Origin: Pseudofabraea citricarpa
Lineage: Eukaryota; Ascomycota; Leotiomycetes; Helotiales; Dermateaceae
Assembly (NCBI GenBank): GCA_029641185.1
Contig: JAPWGK010000002.1
Location: 1,550,001 to 1,614,000, forward strand
Reading direction: 5' to 3'
Length of the DNA stretch: 64,000 bases
Shown here: positions 23,410 through 33,926 of the stretch, in pieces
Layout of the letters: the number at the start of each line of letters is the position of its first letter
Position numbering within the stretch: the stretch's first letter is position 1
Notes under the pieces: generated by a model
The model's input: the letters and a program-made list of their open reading frames with translations, nothing else
Databases searched by the model: none
Told to the model about the DNA's origin: nothing
Position numbers and translations under genes: made by a program

Positions 23410-23752
23410 GGTGGAGATAGAGTCGCGCGCGCAGGCGACCAATACAGCGCGGCTTGCTCTGCTTCAAGATTCCATGGAATGTGCACTGCTAGACGAGTCC
23501 AGCGATGCAATTCGGAGATGATCCAGGACGATGTTGGTCGTTGGTGGATGGCTCTGCGATGGCGAGATGGATGGACGTCGCGAACCGATGTTCGTGGTGT
23601 GGCTTCGTCGGGTGGTTGTGGCTCACGCTTTCGTCCCGAGATCGCGTACAATTTATTGACCATCGTCGCGTCGAGCCTAAGTCAACACCAAGCTATGAAA
23701 ATACGTCTAACTGTAGTTCCTGGCAAGATCTTCTCCTTGCAACAATGCCAGC
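23410..23752. promoter_or_regulatory. divergent HFI1-SPC98 promoter region
   Basis: A compact 343-nt spacer separates oppositely oriented starts, so both genes must share this promoter. I see no MCB box or other strong motif. Open frames through it lack conserved character. Confidence 0.5.
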
Positions 23753-26539
23753 ATGTCTTCACGAAACCAACGCGTTAGCAACGGCATAAACAGCTTGGTC
23801 CAGCGCCTACTTCCTGCTGTCCCAGGCGAACACCCAGAATCGGCCCGGGAAAGGCAGAACGATGCTGTGGATTTTGTAAAGGGCATATTAGAAAGGTATG
23901 TACTCTATCGCTCCCGCAAGTTCTGGTTTTGACTGGATCTTAGCTCTAAAGGCCCTGCTGTTGTCGCAGATGTGAATCAAGCCTCGGATCTTATCAAGAA
24001 GCGCCTGATTCAGAGTAATCCAAGCCCTGAAAAGGCCCTCCGATTTTCGAACCTCTATAGCAGGCTGCTCACAATACCAGTCATCTCACAAAAATGGGCC
24101 GTGTTATATTTTCTGTACCAGCTCGAGGACCGGCAGCCAACCCAGCCAATCCCCCCAACCCTAACCAGCCCATTTAAGAGTCCTGTCAAAGGCAGCCGCG
24201 CGAGTCGAAGGACTCAAGGGGATAGTGAGAGACCAAAAACACCTGAATATGCTTCTAAGCGTGAGGAGAGCTCTTTCGAGGATGCATTTGCGCCTGAAGG
24301 GCTGAAGAATTTACCCACCCGCGATGGTGGGCAGAGGGATAGAAAGGAGGAGGATGAACAATTTGCGAAGGCAGCTGTTTCACAGCGGGAAGGTGTTGCT
24401 TTGAAGACGGCATTGCTGGCAGAAAACTACGTCGAAATAAATCCACCGGAGACAGCACTTCTAAGAGATCTACCATTCACACTCCAAGGCCTATCCTCAA
24501 CCAACTTGCCATTTGCATCTGACCAAACTCTAACCCTACCGACAACTTTACCAGTTCCCATTATATCGATACTGCATACTCTTGCTGAACCGTCCCTCTT
24601 GTACCGTGGCCTGGCTGCCTTTGTTCGGTCATCTGAAGGTGGGCTCCTTGGCCAAAGCTTACGAGCGGCTATTGCTGGTGAGCTTAGGTCATATCTTGGA
24701 TTGGTTGCAACTTTGGAGGGACAAATTCGGCGAGCACTGCAATCTCTAGACGAGAAAGAACCAAGAGGAGGAATCGGGAAAGCGGGCGTCACATTGAAGA
24801 GATGTGTGGTGTGGACTCGAGAAGCCACAATGGGTTTGCGGTTAATGAGTTTGATCAGCGAGGAATCTAAGAGTAAAAGGGGTGGACAGCTCATCTCTCT
24901 AATACATGGGTTTTCTTCATCGCATGGAGACCCAATGGTGGGAGCGTTTGCTGAGCGACTTCTAGTACATGTCACAAGACCTTTCTATGATATGCTCCGT
25001 CAATGGATTTATGATGGAGAGTTGTCAGACCCCTATCACGAATTCTTCGTATCCGAACAAGACCCCAATGCAGTCCTGGAGAATCAGGATGGCAAAAGTC
25101 GGGGTGGTGCGAGCAGTGTGTGGGAGGATAAGTACAAGCTCAATGAGGATATGGTGCCGAGCATCATAACGCAAGACTTTGCTCAGAAAGTATTCCTTAT
25201 TGGGAAGTCTTTGAATTTTATTCGATATGGGTGTGGAGACTCACAGTGGGTAGAAGAATACTCGAAAGCAGCTTCGAAGGAACTTCGATACGGCGATACT
25301 GCTACCTTGGAGACCTGGATTGACGAGGCATACAAAACAACAATGGCTCGTTTAATCCACTTGATGTCAGAGAAGTTCCATCTTTTTGAACATCTCAAGG
25401 CACTCAAAAATTACATCCTTCTGGGACAAGGGGATTTCATTGCGTTGCTAATGGAATCGCTTTCTTCGAATTTAGACCGTCCAGCTGGAGCGCAATATCG
25501 ACATACTCTGACTGCACAACTGGAACATGCCATCCGTGGCTCAAACGCACAGTATGATTCTCCTGAAGTCCTTCGTCGTCTGGATGCACGAATGCTACAG
25601 TTGTCCCACGGTGATATTGGATGGGACTGCTTCACTTTGGAGTACAAAATAGATGCACCCGTCGACGTTGTCGTAACGGAATGGGGAAATCGACAATACC
25701 TCAAAGTCTTCAACTTCCTTTGGCGTATCAAGCGGGTTGAGTTCGCTCTTGCCTCAACATGGCGGAAATGTATGACGGGAGCACGAGGTGTTCTTCAGGG
25801 TGAGGATCCCAATGTGACTCAAGCTTGGAAGTTAACTCGCGGAGTCCTGGCCGAAATGATACATTTCATTGGTCAACTACAATATTACATCTTATTCGAA
25901 GTCATCGAGTCCTCTTGGGATGAGCTTCAGACCGCGATACATAAAGAAGGCTGCACACTTGACGATCTCATCAAGGCACATACCAAGTATCTCAACGCCA
26001 TCACACACAAAGGTCTTCTAGGAGCAAAACGAAAGACACATGGCGAATCAGACGACAACAGTTTCATGAGCCAACTAGGAGAGATCCTCCGAATCATGCT
26101 GAGTTACCGCGATGCCGTCGACGGGTTGTACAGTTGGGCGGTATCAGAATTCACACGGCGCCAAGGAAGCGACATGCTAACGACGACGTCCAAAAGTCCC
26201 GTCCCGGAAGACGAACGGCCCAACACGCCCACAACGACGACGACTGGCCGGCGCGGTCTCCACAGCCTCGTCGAATCGACGCCGGCCCTGCCGATCCCCG
26301 AAAGCATAGCGGACGAGTTCCCCGTCCTCAAGGACCGCCTCGCCAGTCTCGGGGCGCACTTCAAAACCCGCGTCTGCTTGTTGCTGGGTGATCTCGCGTA
26401 CCAGCCAGATGTGGACATGCGCTTCTTGGGCGTCGTCATGAACTTTAACGATGTCTATCAGCCCGTCAGGAAGAAGACGGCTGGCAGTGGAACGACGGCG
26501 AGGAGGGACCAGGGCAATCGGACTTCTGCGCGTGGCTGA
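23753..26539 (+). CDS. SPC98: gamma-tubulin complex component 3 (Spc98/Alp6/GCP3)
   Basis: Exons 23753-23895 and 23944-26539 (48-nt intron, phase 2) encode 912 aa, normal for GCP3. The first exon MSSRNQRVSNGINSLVQRLL and the spliced ILESSKGPAVVADVNQASDL match the GCP3 N-terminus, followed by KALRFSNLYSRLLT and QKWAVLYFLYQL. The GIP-N domain begins near residue 200 with ETALLRDLPFTLQGLSS. It includes SLLYRGLAAFVRS, TRPFYDMLRQWIYDGELSDP and EFFVSEQDPNA. The GIP-C domain carries LKNYILLGQGDFIALLMESL, WDCFTLEYKIDAPVDVV, YLKVFNFLWRIKRVEFAL and FLGVVMNFNDVYQPV. With gamma-tubulin and GCP2 it forms the microtubule nucleation complex at spindle pole bodies. A nearby out-of-frame ATG at 23745 was not used. 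Confidence 0.94.
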
Positions 26540-27712
26540 GACTCGGGCCCGTGGTGGTGGTAATGTGTGTCATTGCAGATAGATGGGAAGGGATTATAGG
26601 GAGTTCGGCGCTGGTGTAAGTTAGGTAGCATAGGGAATCATGACGAGGAGCAAGTAGCGGGTTGATCGGTCGGCGTTGGATCCTAGGCAGCGGTAGTGTA
26701 TTGCAGCATCCATGGATGGATGCATGTGTGGATTCATGAATTCATAATTGGTGGATGGATAGGTACCTAGATCACAATGTCAAAATAAAAAAAGATGCAC
26801 GAAAAATTCCAAATCACAACATTCCAATCCACCAGATCCCAACCGTGCCCAGGAACCCTATTTCTATCCGTACATACATACACACATGGCAGAGAGAAAA
26901 CGCAAAGCAAAGTTCGAAAAGATCAAATTCTGATTGGTACACAGGTCGGGGGTATCTCCTCTCATCTAAGCTCGTGCCTAATTTTGATAGTTTTGTGCTC
27001 GCTCCTCAATCAATTCCTTGCTCGTTGTGCCCGGCCCCTTACTCCTTAACTCTCTTCTCTCTCTCTCTACTCCATACTGTAATGTCACATACGCTTCCAC
27101 AGCGCCCTATGTACAAATTCTCTTTCGGAACAATCAATCATCATCAAACCATCCATCCAGCCTCGGGATGTTTTCATGCTACTCTTCCAAATTGGAAGAA
27201 TCAATCAATATCTCTACTCGTGAGAACGAAAAGAAAAGCGAAAAAAGGCCGTTAATTCCTCCCGTGGTTGCTCCCCTGCGGAAGTTTGTATGCCCCAATA
27301 AACCCGTCTAATTTGATTAAAAAGCCCCTTACCCCTTGAATCGCCAATAAAAAAGAAAGAGAGCGAAGAATAAACTGAATGAAACACTGCAATCCAAGAT
27401 GTTGGAAATGCAGTCAGCTTTTTGTCCAATCGTCGAGTTAGCTACCCCCCATGAAATTGAATTCTTTCCATCCATTCCCACCCAGACTTATGACTAGTAT
27501 TTCGATTTATGCACCTGTCTGTATGATGCGCCTTCGCCCAATCCGTGAAACCCGTTTTGACTTGCTTATTTTCTTCGCCGTGCCCATCCATTCGCTGTGA
27601 AGATGAATCGCTCAAACTGTACAAGGACTGAAGCATGATGACAAATGAGATTGTTTGTGGAAGTTCTCTGCCTGAGAAATTTGGACCGGTACGGATGCGG
27701 ATGGACCTTGGA
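26540..27712. other. convergent 1.2-kb spacer, SPC98 and VAC7
   Basis: Holds two 3' UTRs. Low-complexity GGATGGATGGAT-like sequence lies near 26709-26762 and CTCTCTCTCT near 27055-27068. The open frames are short and unconserved in look. No gene is called. Confidence 0.5.
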
Positions 27713-30532
27713 TTAGATTATGTGAATGCTATCAGGATCCTGATCCGCTGCGTTCGGTTTGACTGTAACACGGCCTTCGACCGTTATGCTCCTGATTTTT
27801 TGACTTAATGGGAGCGTGTATTTGAGTGAGCCTCGGATGATAAGGTCAAACTCATGTTGAACAACCCTTCCCCATCGCTCTGACCCACCTGGTTCCGTTC
27901 TGTTGCCAGGTTTGTAGACGCGTATTTCGCCTAGGGATACCGATGGGGAGTGGTGAAAAGGAGATCCCTCAAATGTCAGAGGGCTTTCAAATTCGTGTAT
28001 ATGTCCAATCTCGAGATTGGGATTTGTGTTGGGATCTCCGTCAAGGGGTGGGTCCTCGGGAGAGTCATCTCTTTTATGTCTCCACCCACGTCGTCTATTG
28101 TTCTGTTTGAGATCTCTAGAAGGGTGCTTCCACCACTCCGAATCTGTTCCTGCGTGCTTTGACTTTGCAAAGATAAGCATATCCATAGAATCAATGGTAA
28201 CAACCACCAGATTAGGGTTCCGTGCCATGACCTGCAGGTCGACAATAAGTTCCTGTTCGCTGGCTAGGACATTCTTGAGAGCAAGCACTTTTACGTCAGT
28301 TAGAGGTTGTGTTGTCGCAAACATGAACCCGACTGCTCCGGAAATGACCAGAACAATCATAAGTGTGAGCACAAGACAGCCGGCAAAACGAGTCAGAAAA
28401 GATCGCTGCTGCCGTGATGCTTGATGCTCCATCTGGCGCATGGATGAGGTCGGGGGCCGTCTGGCACGGCCCGAACGCCCTGACCGAACAGTTGATATAA
28501 GTGGAGTTCTTTCATCGTCGGCCTCGACATCATAACCAGAGGAGATAGGCGATTGTTTTTTGCCGTTGCTCAAGAGTCGAGTATGGCTAGAGACCTTCGG
28601 GCTAGTGGGACGTGAGCCATTTCGCGGCGAAGATCCTAACTTTGATTTTGATGCATTCGGGAACGGAGACTCATTATCAAATAGTGATGGGTGGCCATTA
28701 TGACCATTGCGACCCCATCTACCAATGTGATGATGGTGTGTAGTACCACGGCCGGTTCCCATGTGACTTCGAGCTGTACCCTTGCCATCATCCTCACCAG
28801 TCGTCGCCTCCGGACCATTGCTGCTATAAGAATTTGCAAATTTCATGCTTTTCTTCATTGCCACACTATGTCCACCGTCCATCATAGACCGCATACCATT
28901 TCGTTGATCGACCTGGCTGGCCATTGATGTCGCGCTAGGTGTTCTAGAGTGGAACCTCCGTGGTCGGTCGTTCGCGTCAGGTGGATTAGATTCATATACG
29001 AAGGTTTCCTCTGAATCAGAAGAATTCGCTTCATCGACCGCGCTGGCAACTTTGGCCTCGAATATATCTGCTTTCGAAGAGGCTGGGCGGGGTCTAGTTA
29101 GCATTGTGTTACTTACGTGACTGATGATGCTCGGTTTGCGAGCTTCAGATTTCGTAGGACTCATTGAAGCACTCCAATCACAAGAACTATACGATCCTTG
29201 ACCGTCATCCTTGATTGGACCTGTGATTGTAGACGAAGAATCGGAATCCGACTTGGATGGAGATCTCGTGGTATGCTGATAATGTTTTCTGGGTCTTCTC
29301 AAAGGAGGCTTCTCACCCGTGCCTGACACTGAGGGTGCCTTTCTCGTCGCCTTCTTCTTTTCCTTCTTTGGTCGTATGGTTTCTGAGCTAGGCTTGGCCC
29401 GAAGGCTTCCATTCTGCCCTGCCCCACCTACACCTGCGCCCAAGGCAATAGCTGGTATCGAACTAACAGTTTCTGTCTCGACCGTCATCTTCTGTCCTCC
29501 TTCGCCAGATGGTTTGCCCCTGCCAGCTGATGAGGTAGCTGCAGTGAATGGTTTGGTGGGAGCAGCACGCAGTGCTGCTGCTGGCGTCGCTGAGGCCGAT
29601 CTCATCTTAATATCGCCCTTGCCACCACTCTCGCTGCCACTCTCGTTGGCTGTATTGTTCTGGCTCGAAGCATTCTTCCCAAATGCAGCCTCCATCATGT
29701 TGTCCTGCTCATTCAAATGTCTGTTGTTACCGTCCTCGCCTTTGACTGTAGCCCCATCCAACCCTAATGCCGGCGTACCTGGCTGGCTTATCTCCTGCAC
29801 CGTCTCTAATGTTGAACTTCCACCACTCGCTCCTCGAGCAATTGTTCTCATACCCGGGGTCAATGAATCTTCCGCGTCGGGGTCGGCCGAAACTTTTGCT
29901 TCTTGCTGTTCAGGTGTTTGACTGGAGCGTTGAACATTGATTGCGGGGAGGTCGTACTCCGTCTTCCTCGGGGACACAACTGATGCCTTGTTCAAAGGAG
30001 GGGGTGAGCGCAGACGTGGTGATACGGGCCAGCGAGGAGAGTCCTTCAATTCTGAGGTGATGGAGGGCTTTAATGGTACGGGGGCCTTGATTGCCGGATC
30101 AGAGGTGACAGGATGTAGATTAGGAATGGATGCGGCGGATAGTGCTCGTTGGGTTGCGGCAAGCGATGGTGGGTTCGTATTGCTATTTGATCGTGGTGGA
30201 CTTGTGTCGTGACTGTTCTTCCGCGACCTACCAGGGGCGGAACGTGCAGCCGCAACAGCCTTTAATGAAGGACGAACTGGTGAAGATTCGCGGGAGGGGA
30301 GTGGAGAATTTGCGGCGGAGGGACCGCGCTTTTGCTGTTGGTATTGTGGGAGTTTCTTGGTGGTGGTGGTGGAGGTAGAGGTGGTGTTGGTGGGCGGCGG
30401 GAGTGAAGTTGTTGACGAAGTCGCCTTCGATGTCATAGTTGCAGAATCTTCGGGGCCAACAGCTGCTGGGTCTGGTGTTGACTTGGCCGGTGGTCTGCCG
30501 CCATGACTAGAAGCAAGGGATCTGTCGTCCAT
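27713..30532 (-). CDS. VAC7: Vac7-like vacuolar segregation protein (PI(3,5)P2 regulator)
   Basis: A single exon encodes 939 aa. The first 700 residues are disordered and Ser/Pro/Thr-rich. One transmembrane helix lies at about 716-739 (RFAGCLVLTLMIVLVISGAV), followed by a conserved luminal domain (TTQPLTDVKVLALKNVLASE, ELIVDLQVMARNPNLVVVTI) and SLKYTLPLSQKIRSITVEGR near the end. This layout, with the only conservation after a single C-terminal membrane helix, is that of fungal Vac7. In yeast Vac7 activates the Fab1 PI3P 5-kinase on the vacuole membrane. The start at 30532 is the first ATG (MDDRSLASSHGG). The very long spacer upstream is unusual. Confidence 0.85.
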   Translation of the reverse strand: MDDRSLASSHGGRPPAKSTPDPAAVGPEDSATMTSKATSSTTSLPPPTNTTSTSTTTTKKLPQYQQQKRGPSAANSPLPSRESSPVRPSLKAVAAARSAPGRSRKNSHDTSPPRSNSNTNPPSLAATQRALSAASIPNLHPVTSDPAIKAPVPLKPSITSELKDSPRWPVSPRLRSPPPLNKASVVSPRKTEYDLPAINVQRSSQTPEQQEAKVSADPDAEDSLTPGMRTIARGASGGSSTLETVQEISQPGTPALGLDGATVKGEDGNNRHLNEQDNMMEAAFGKNASSQNNTANESGSESGGKGDIKMRSASATPAAALRAAPTKPFTAATSSAGRGKPSGEGGQKMTVETETVSSIPAIALGAGVGGAGQNGSLRAKPSSETIRPKKEKKKATRKAPSVSGTGEKPPLRRPRKHYQHTTRSPSKSDSDSSSTITGPIKDDGQGSYSSCDWSASMSPTKSEARKPSIISHVSNTMLTRPRPASSKADIFEAKVASAVDEANSSDSEETFVYESNPPDANDRPRRFHSRTPSATSMASQVDQRNGMRSMMDGGHSVAMKKSMKFANSYSSNGPEATTGEDDGKGTARSHMGTGRGTTHHHHIGRWGRNGHNGHPSLFDNESPFPNASKSKLGSSPRNGSRPTSPKVSSHTRLLSNGKKQSPISSGYDVEADDERTPLISTVRSGRSGRARRPPTSSMRQMEHQASRQQRSFLTRFAGCLVLTLMIVLVISGAVGFMFATTQPLTDVKVLALKNVLASEQELIVDLQVMARNPNLVVVTIDSMDMLIFAKSKHAGTDSEWWKHPSRDLKQNNRRRGWRHKRDDSPEDPPLDGDPNTNPNLEIGHIHEFESPLTFEGSPFHHSPSVSLGEIRVYKPGNRTEPGGSERWGRVVQHEFDLIIRGSLKYTLPLSQKIRSITVEGRVTVKPNAADQDPDSIHII

Positions 30533-30822
30533 TGTCTCTTCTGAGCTTCCAGCGGATTCTGGCGTGGATTACGAAGAATGGGAGCAAGTGCAGACGAGAA
30601 GTCTATTGTGAGCAGCGCAGTGGTGGATTAGATTTTGGGGTTTGGGAGGGGGGCCAATCCCGGACGGCGTCGGCCGTTTCTGTCCCTGTATGCGATGATG
30701 ATGATGATGATGGGTGCAGAAATAATTGGGGAATGGCGAGGGCGGTGATTGTCGTCAGACGGTCATGGGAGATTTGAGAGGTTGATGCCATGCGTTGTAC
30801 TGTGCTGTATGTGTAGGTGAGA

Positions 30823-30841
30823 GGGAGGGAGGGAGGGAGGG
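30823..30841 (+). repeat. GGGA tetranucleotide tract, potential G-quadruplex
   Basis: Five GGG runs are separated by single A bases, meeting the simple quadruplex rule with one-base loops. The tract lies about 290 nt upstream of the VAC7 start and is followed by a GGAT repeat. Confidence 0.75.
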
Positions 30842-32440
30842 ATGGATGGATGGAGAGAGCGTGTGGTGAGAGGTGAGGTGTGAGGTGTGAGGTGTGAGGT
30901 GGAGGTGCGTGGAGTAGGGTATGGTGTGTGTGGTGTGTTGTTTTTCCTGACCTGTACCTGTACTCCGTATGTTGGTCGTCTCTCTCTTTCTCAGTCGCGG
31001 CTAAAAAGATGCAGCGGTGCAGCGGTGCAGCGTCGGAGCGAGACAGCGAGCCAGCAGTAGAGTGCAGTTCAGTGCGGTGCAGTGCAGTACAATACAATAC
31101 AGTACAGTACAGTCCTCGAATACCAGCTACAGAATTACAGGCTGTCTCAGACTCTCAGGTTCCAGTTGTTGTGTCTCCACTGTGCCTGCTAGCCGACCCG
31201 ACTACCTTCGTAACCTTAACAGTGGAGAGCAGCGGACGCTGTTCCTGTCTTCCGGTGGACAAGGAATTACAGCCATCTCTGCGTCTCTGCTCCCTGAAGC
31301 AGCGGTGAACTGCGGCGGTGGCAGCCTGCCACAGGCGGTAATTACAGGCCTCTGACCACTATGGCCATTACTATTATTATTACTGAAAGCCGTCGTCTAT
31401 TGCAGTACTACATTACTACTCCTACTCCTCTCCGAATAATCTCATCCACCGCCCATAATCTCCTAACCCCTCAACCTGAGCTCCCAAGCCCAGGCTCTCG
31501 AGCTCTAGCCTCTACTCTGAAATTACAACCTCACCTCTGGTACCGTGTCCTCTCCTCTCTCGAGCAATATACCTTACATGGCAGAGTCTGCTCTTCCTCC
31601 GCAAGGGGCTGCCCTCATTCACACATATCAAGAAAGCTATTAAACCACCGCACTTGTCCTCTTCCACTCCACTTAGTCATTGCAATATTGCTTTCTTCTT
31701 GCGACGCTGAAACTCAAACGCTGAGGGCCCTCCACGTCTCGCCGCCGGACCAGGTGACTGGCTGGCTGACTGGCTGACTGGCCGACTTTCCTGGATGCAC
31801 GTCGCACAGTTACAGTACTTACAGTATATCGATTGTTTTCTCCGGGATCCCTCCCCCAATTACACACCAATGACACCAATCTCGACAACAAAAGCTACAC
31901 ACAAGCCCTTAGGAAGCCCTCGCAGACAGGCCTCTTCCCTCCAGCTGCCACCCAGCCACCATCCACCATCTATCATTCATCATCCATCATCCATCTTCCC
32001 CCTCACAGGTCGAACGGTGAGAACAGAAGAGCCATGACGAAATGACGAAATGGTGTTCGAGGCTCGTGGTCCTCGGTCCATGGATCGTCGACGTGCAGGC
32101 CCGTAGGGCTTGTCTCGACACACTTGGGAATTAATGCCCCCCCAATGAACCCATGAAAAGCAGTCACTTGATGCTTGGGAATCCGATGCTGGTGCCAGAA
32201 ACCTGATGACAACATCCTCTTTCCCATCATGGACCTCAAATCTCCCCAAAGATTGCCGTGCTGGGGGGGGTCCTGGGTCGTCTCGTCGCTCGCTCCCACG
32301 CTCAGGCTCAGGCTCAGGCTCGGGCTCCTCCAGAAATCCCAACGCCCGCGCTCCACAGCCGACCGACCTGCCTTTCCAAGACGCCACATTATTACTACCA
32401 CCACAACACAGAGTGCACACACCTACTTACTACATACTCT

Positions 32441-32464
32441 ACACACACACACACACACACACAC
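32441..32464 (+). repeat. AC dinucleotide microsatellite (12 units)
   Basis: Uninterrupted alternating A and C over 24 nt, preceded by AC-rich sequence. Confidence 0.95.
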
Positions 32465-33926
32465 CTCGACTAAGATTGAGGGGAAATCCCGATGCCACCG
32501 ACCGATGAGACGCACGGCGCTGGCGCCTGACGATGCACCGCTGCGAAGATGCGATGCACTCCTTTCCTGCCCTGCAGCCTCTTGAACACGCGAGCATATA
32601 CTCCGACAGCGGTGGCGCTTCTACTCGTCCACGTTGCAACATTGCAAGCCGTTGTTGATGCTTGGACGGATGGATCCCTCAAGGCTCGAACTCGAACCCT
32701 CGAACCCTCGGACGCTCGAAGGCATCTCCTTCTCCCTCGGTCATTATCCCACCCACCACACAATACCAGTGCCCTCCAACTCTCCCGACCACTCGGGGGG
32801 ACAACGCCAGTAGCGCCGCAGGAACCCGAGCGATTGGAAGCTATGCCCATGCACATGCCGATTCCCCCACGAACCTCCATATTCACGTGTGCTGCGAACT
32901 TCGTCGCTTCTTGTCCTTTCCTGCTCATTTCGGCCCACGTCAAATGAGTCACCCTGCAGATAAGCCGCGGTAGGATATTGACGTTGCTTGTGGGAGCCAG
33001 CGAGCCAGCGAACGCCGAGGATGGGAGGAGATTTGTGGGCTTTGACCCATGCTCAGTCGCTGATCTGCTCTATCCAGTGCTGACATCCCGCTGCGAGATT
33101 GACTGGCAAAAAGGGCGTACGGGGAAATCCCCATCACGCGGTGCACCAGAGAGCATCAGGTAGTAGTGACACAACAGGTAAGATTGTACATCCAGGTTTT
33201 GCTAAAAGAAGATAGGCTTCACCTTAGGTGAGGAACCAGAGGCAAGGGTTCATAGCTCTGACCAGTCCACGCATCAGTCGGTTCAAATCACGCTGCTTTG
33301 CAAGGAGACTTCGGAGCTGCTGGCTGGATTTGAATTCTTTCTATTAATCCTGTAGTCTCTTCGGAGCCAAAAGGTTGAAGCCGCGCCCAAGCCACTCATC
33401 TGATCTATCTACAGCATTAACAGCACAAGATGTCTCTTTTCCCACACACCCATCCGTCCATCCACGTAGCTCATACAAAGCAACCAAAATCTGGTTAAGC
33501 TATAGCAAGCATGGTAATACCTCAAACAAACTTTTCATAAGCAAGCATAGCAAAGTTGGATTGCTTGCCGTCATAAAACCCCAACATCATAGTCCTCCAC
33601 CTGACATCCAGCCTCCAATCTGCCGTACTGTCTTGTAAGAAGGGTTCGTGATAGCGTAAATCTGTAGCGTCATACCGAAGAATATATAACAATTGAAGCG
33701 AAAAGCAATAGACTAGCTCGTAATGAGGATGATAAAGCATTTCGTCGTCGTTCATGAAGGGAAGGTCGTAAAGTGCAGCCTGCACCATATCAACGCCATG
33801 CTATCCAGGGAACGCCGTGACACCATTTAAAAATTCAAAGTGAGCTCATCCAACCCTCGCAAATCCTATCCAGGATCGAACGAGTTCGTTGCCGTGGTTG
33901 TGAAAGCCCATAGTGCGAAAACTAGA

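Larger units (their letters stand above)
30533..33926. other. 3.4-kb low-complexity spacer upstream of VAC7 and downstream of WEE1
   Basis: No gene recognised. It contains, in order: a GATGATGATGATGATG run near 30694-30712; a GGGA tract (30823-30841); GAGGTGT repeats (about 30870-30905); CAGTACAGTACA-type repeats (about 31070-31115); CATCCATCATCC near 31960-31995; a CAGGCTCAGGCT repeat near 32300-32325; and an AC dinucleotide run at 32441-32464. It probably includes a long VAC7 promoter and leader and the WEE1 3' UTR. Confidence 0.5.

Noticed and set aside
33270..33310. GGTTCAAATC-like sequence resembling a tRNA T-arm
   Set aside because: The flanking bases do not form the T stem, and no acceptor or anticodon stem can be built around it.
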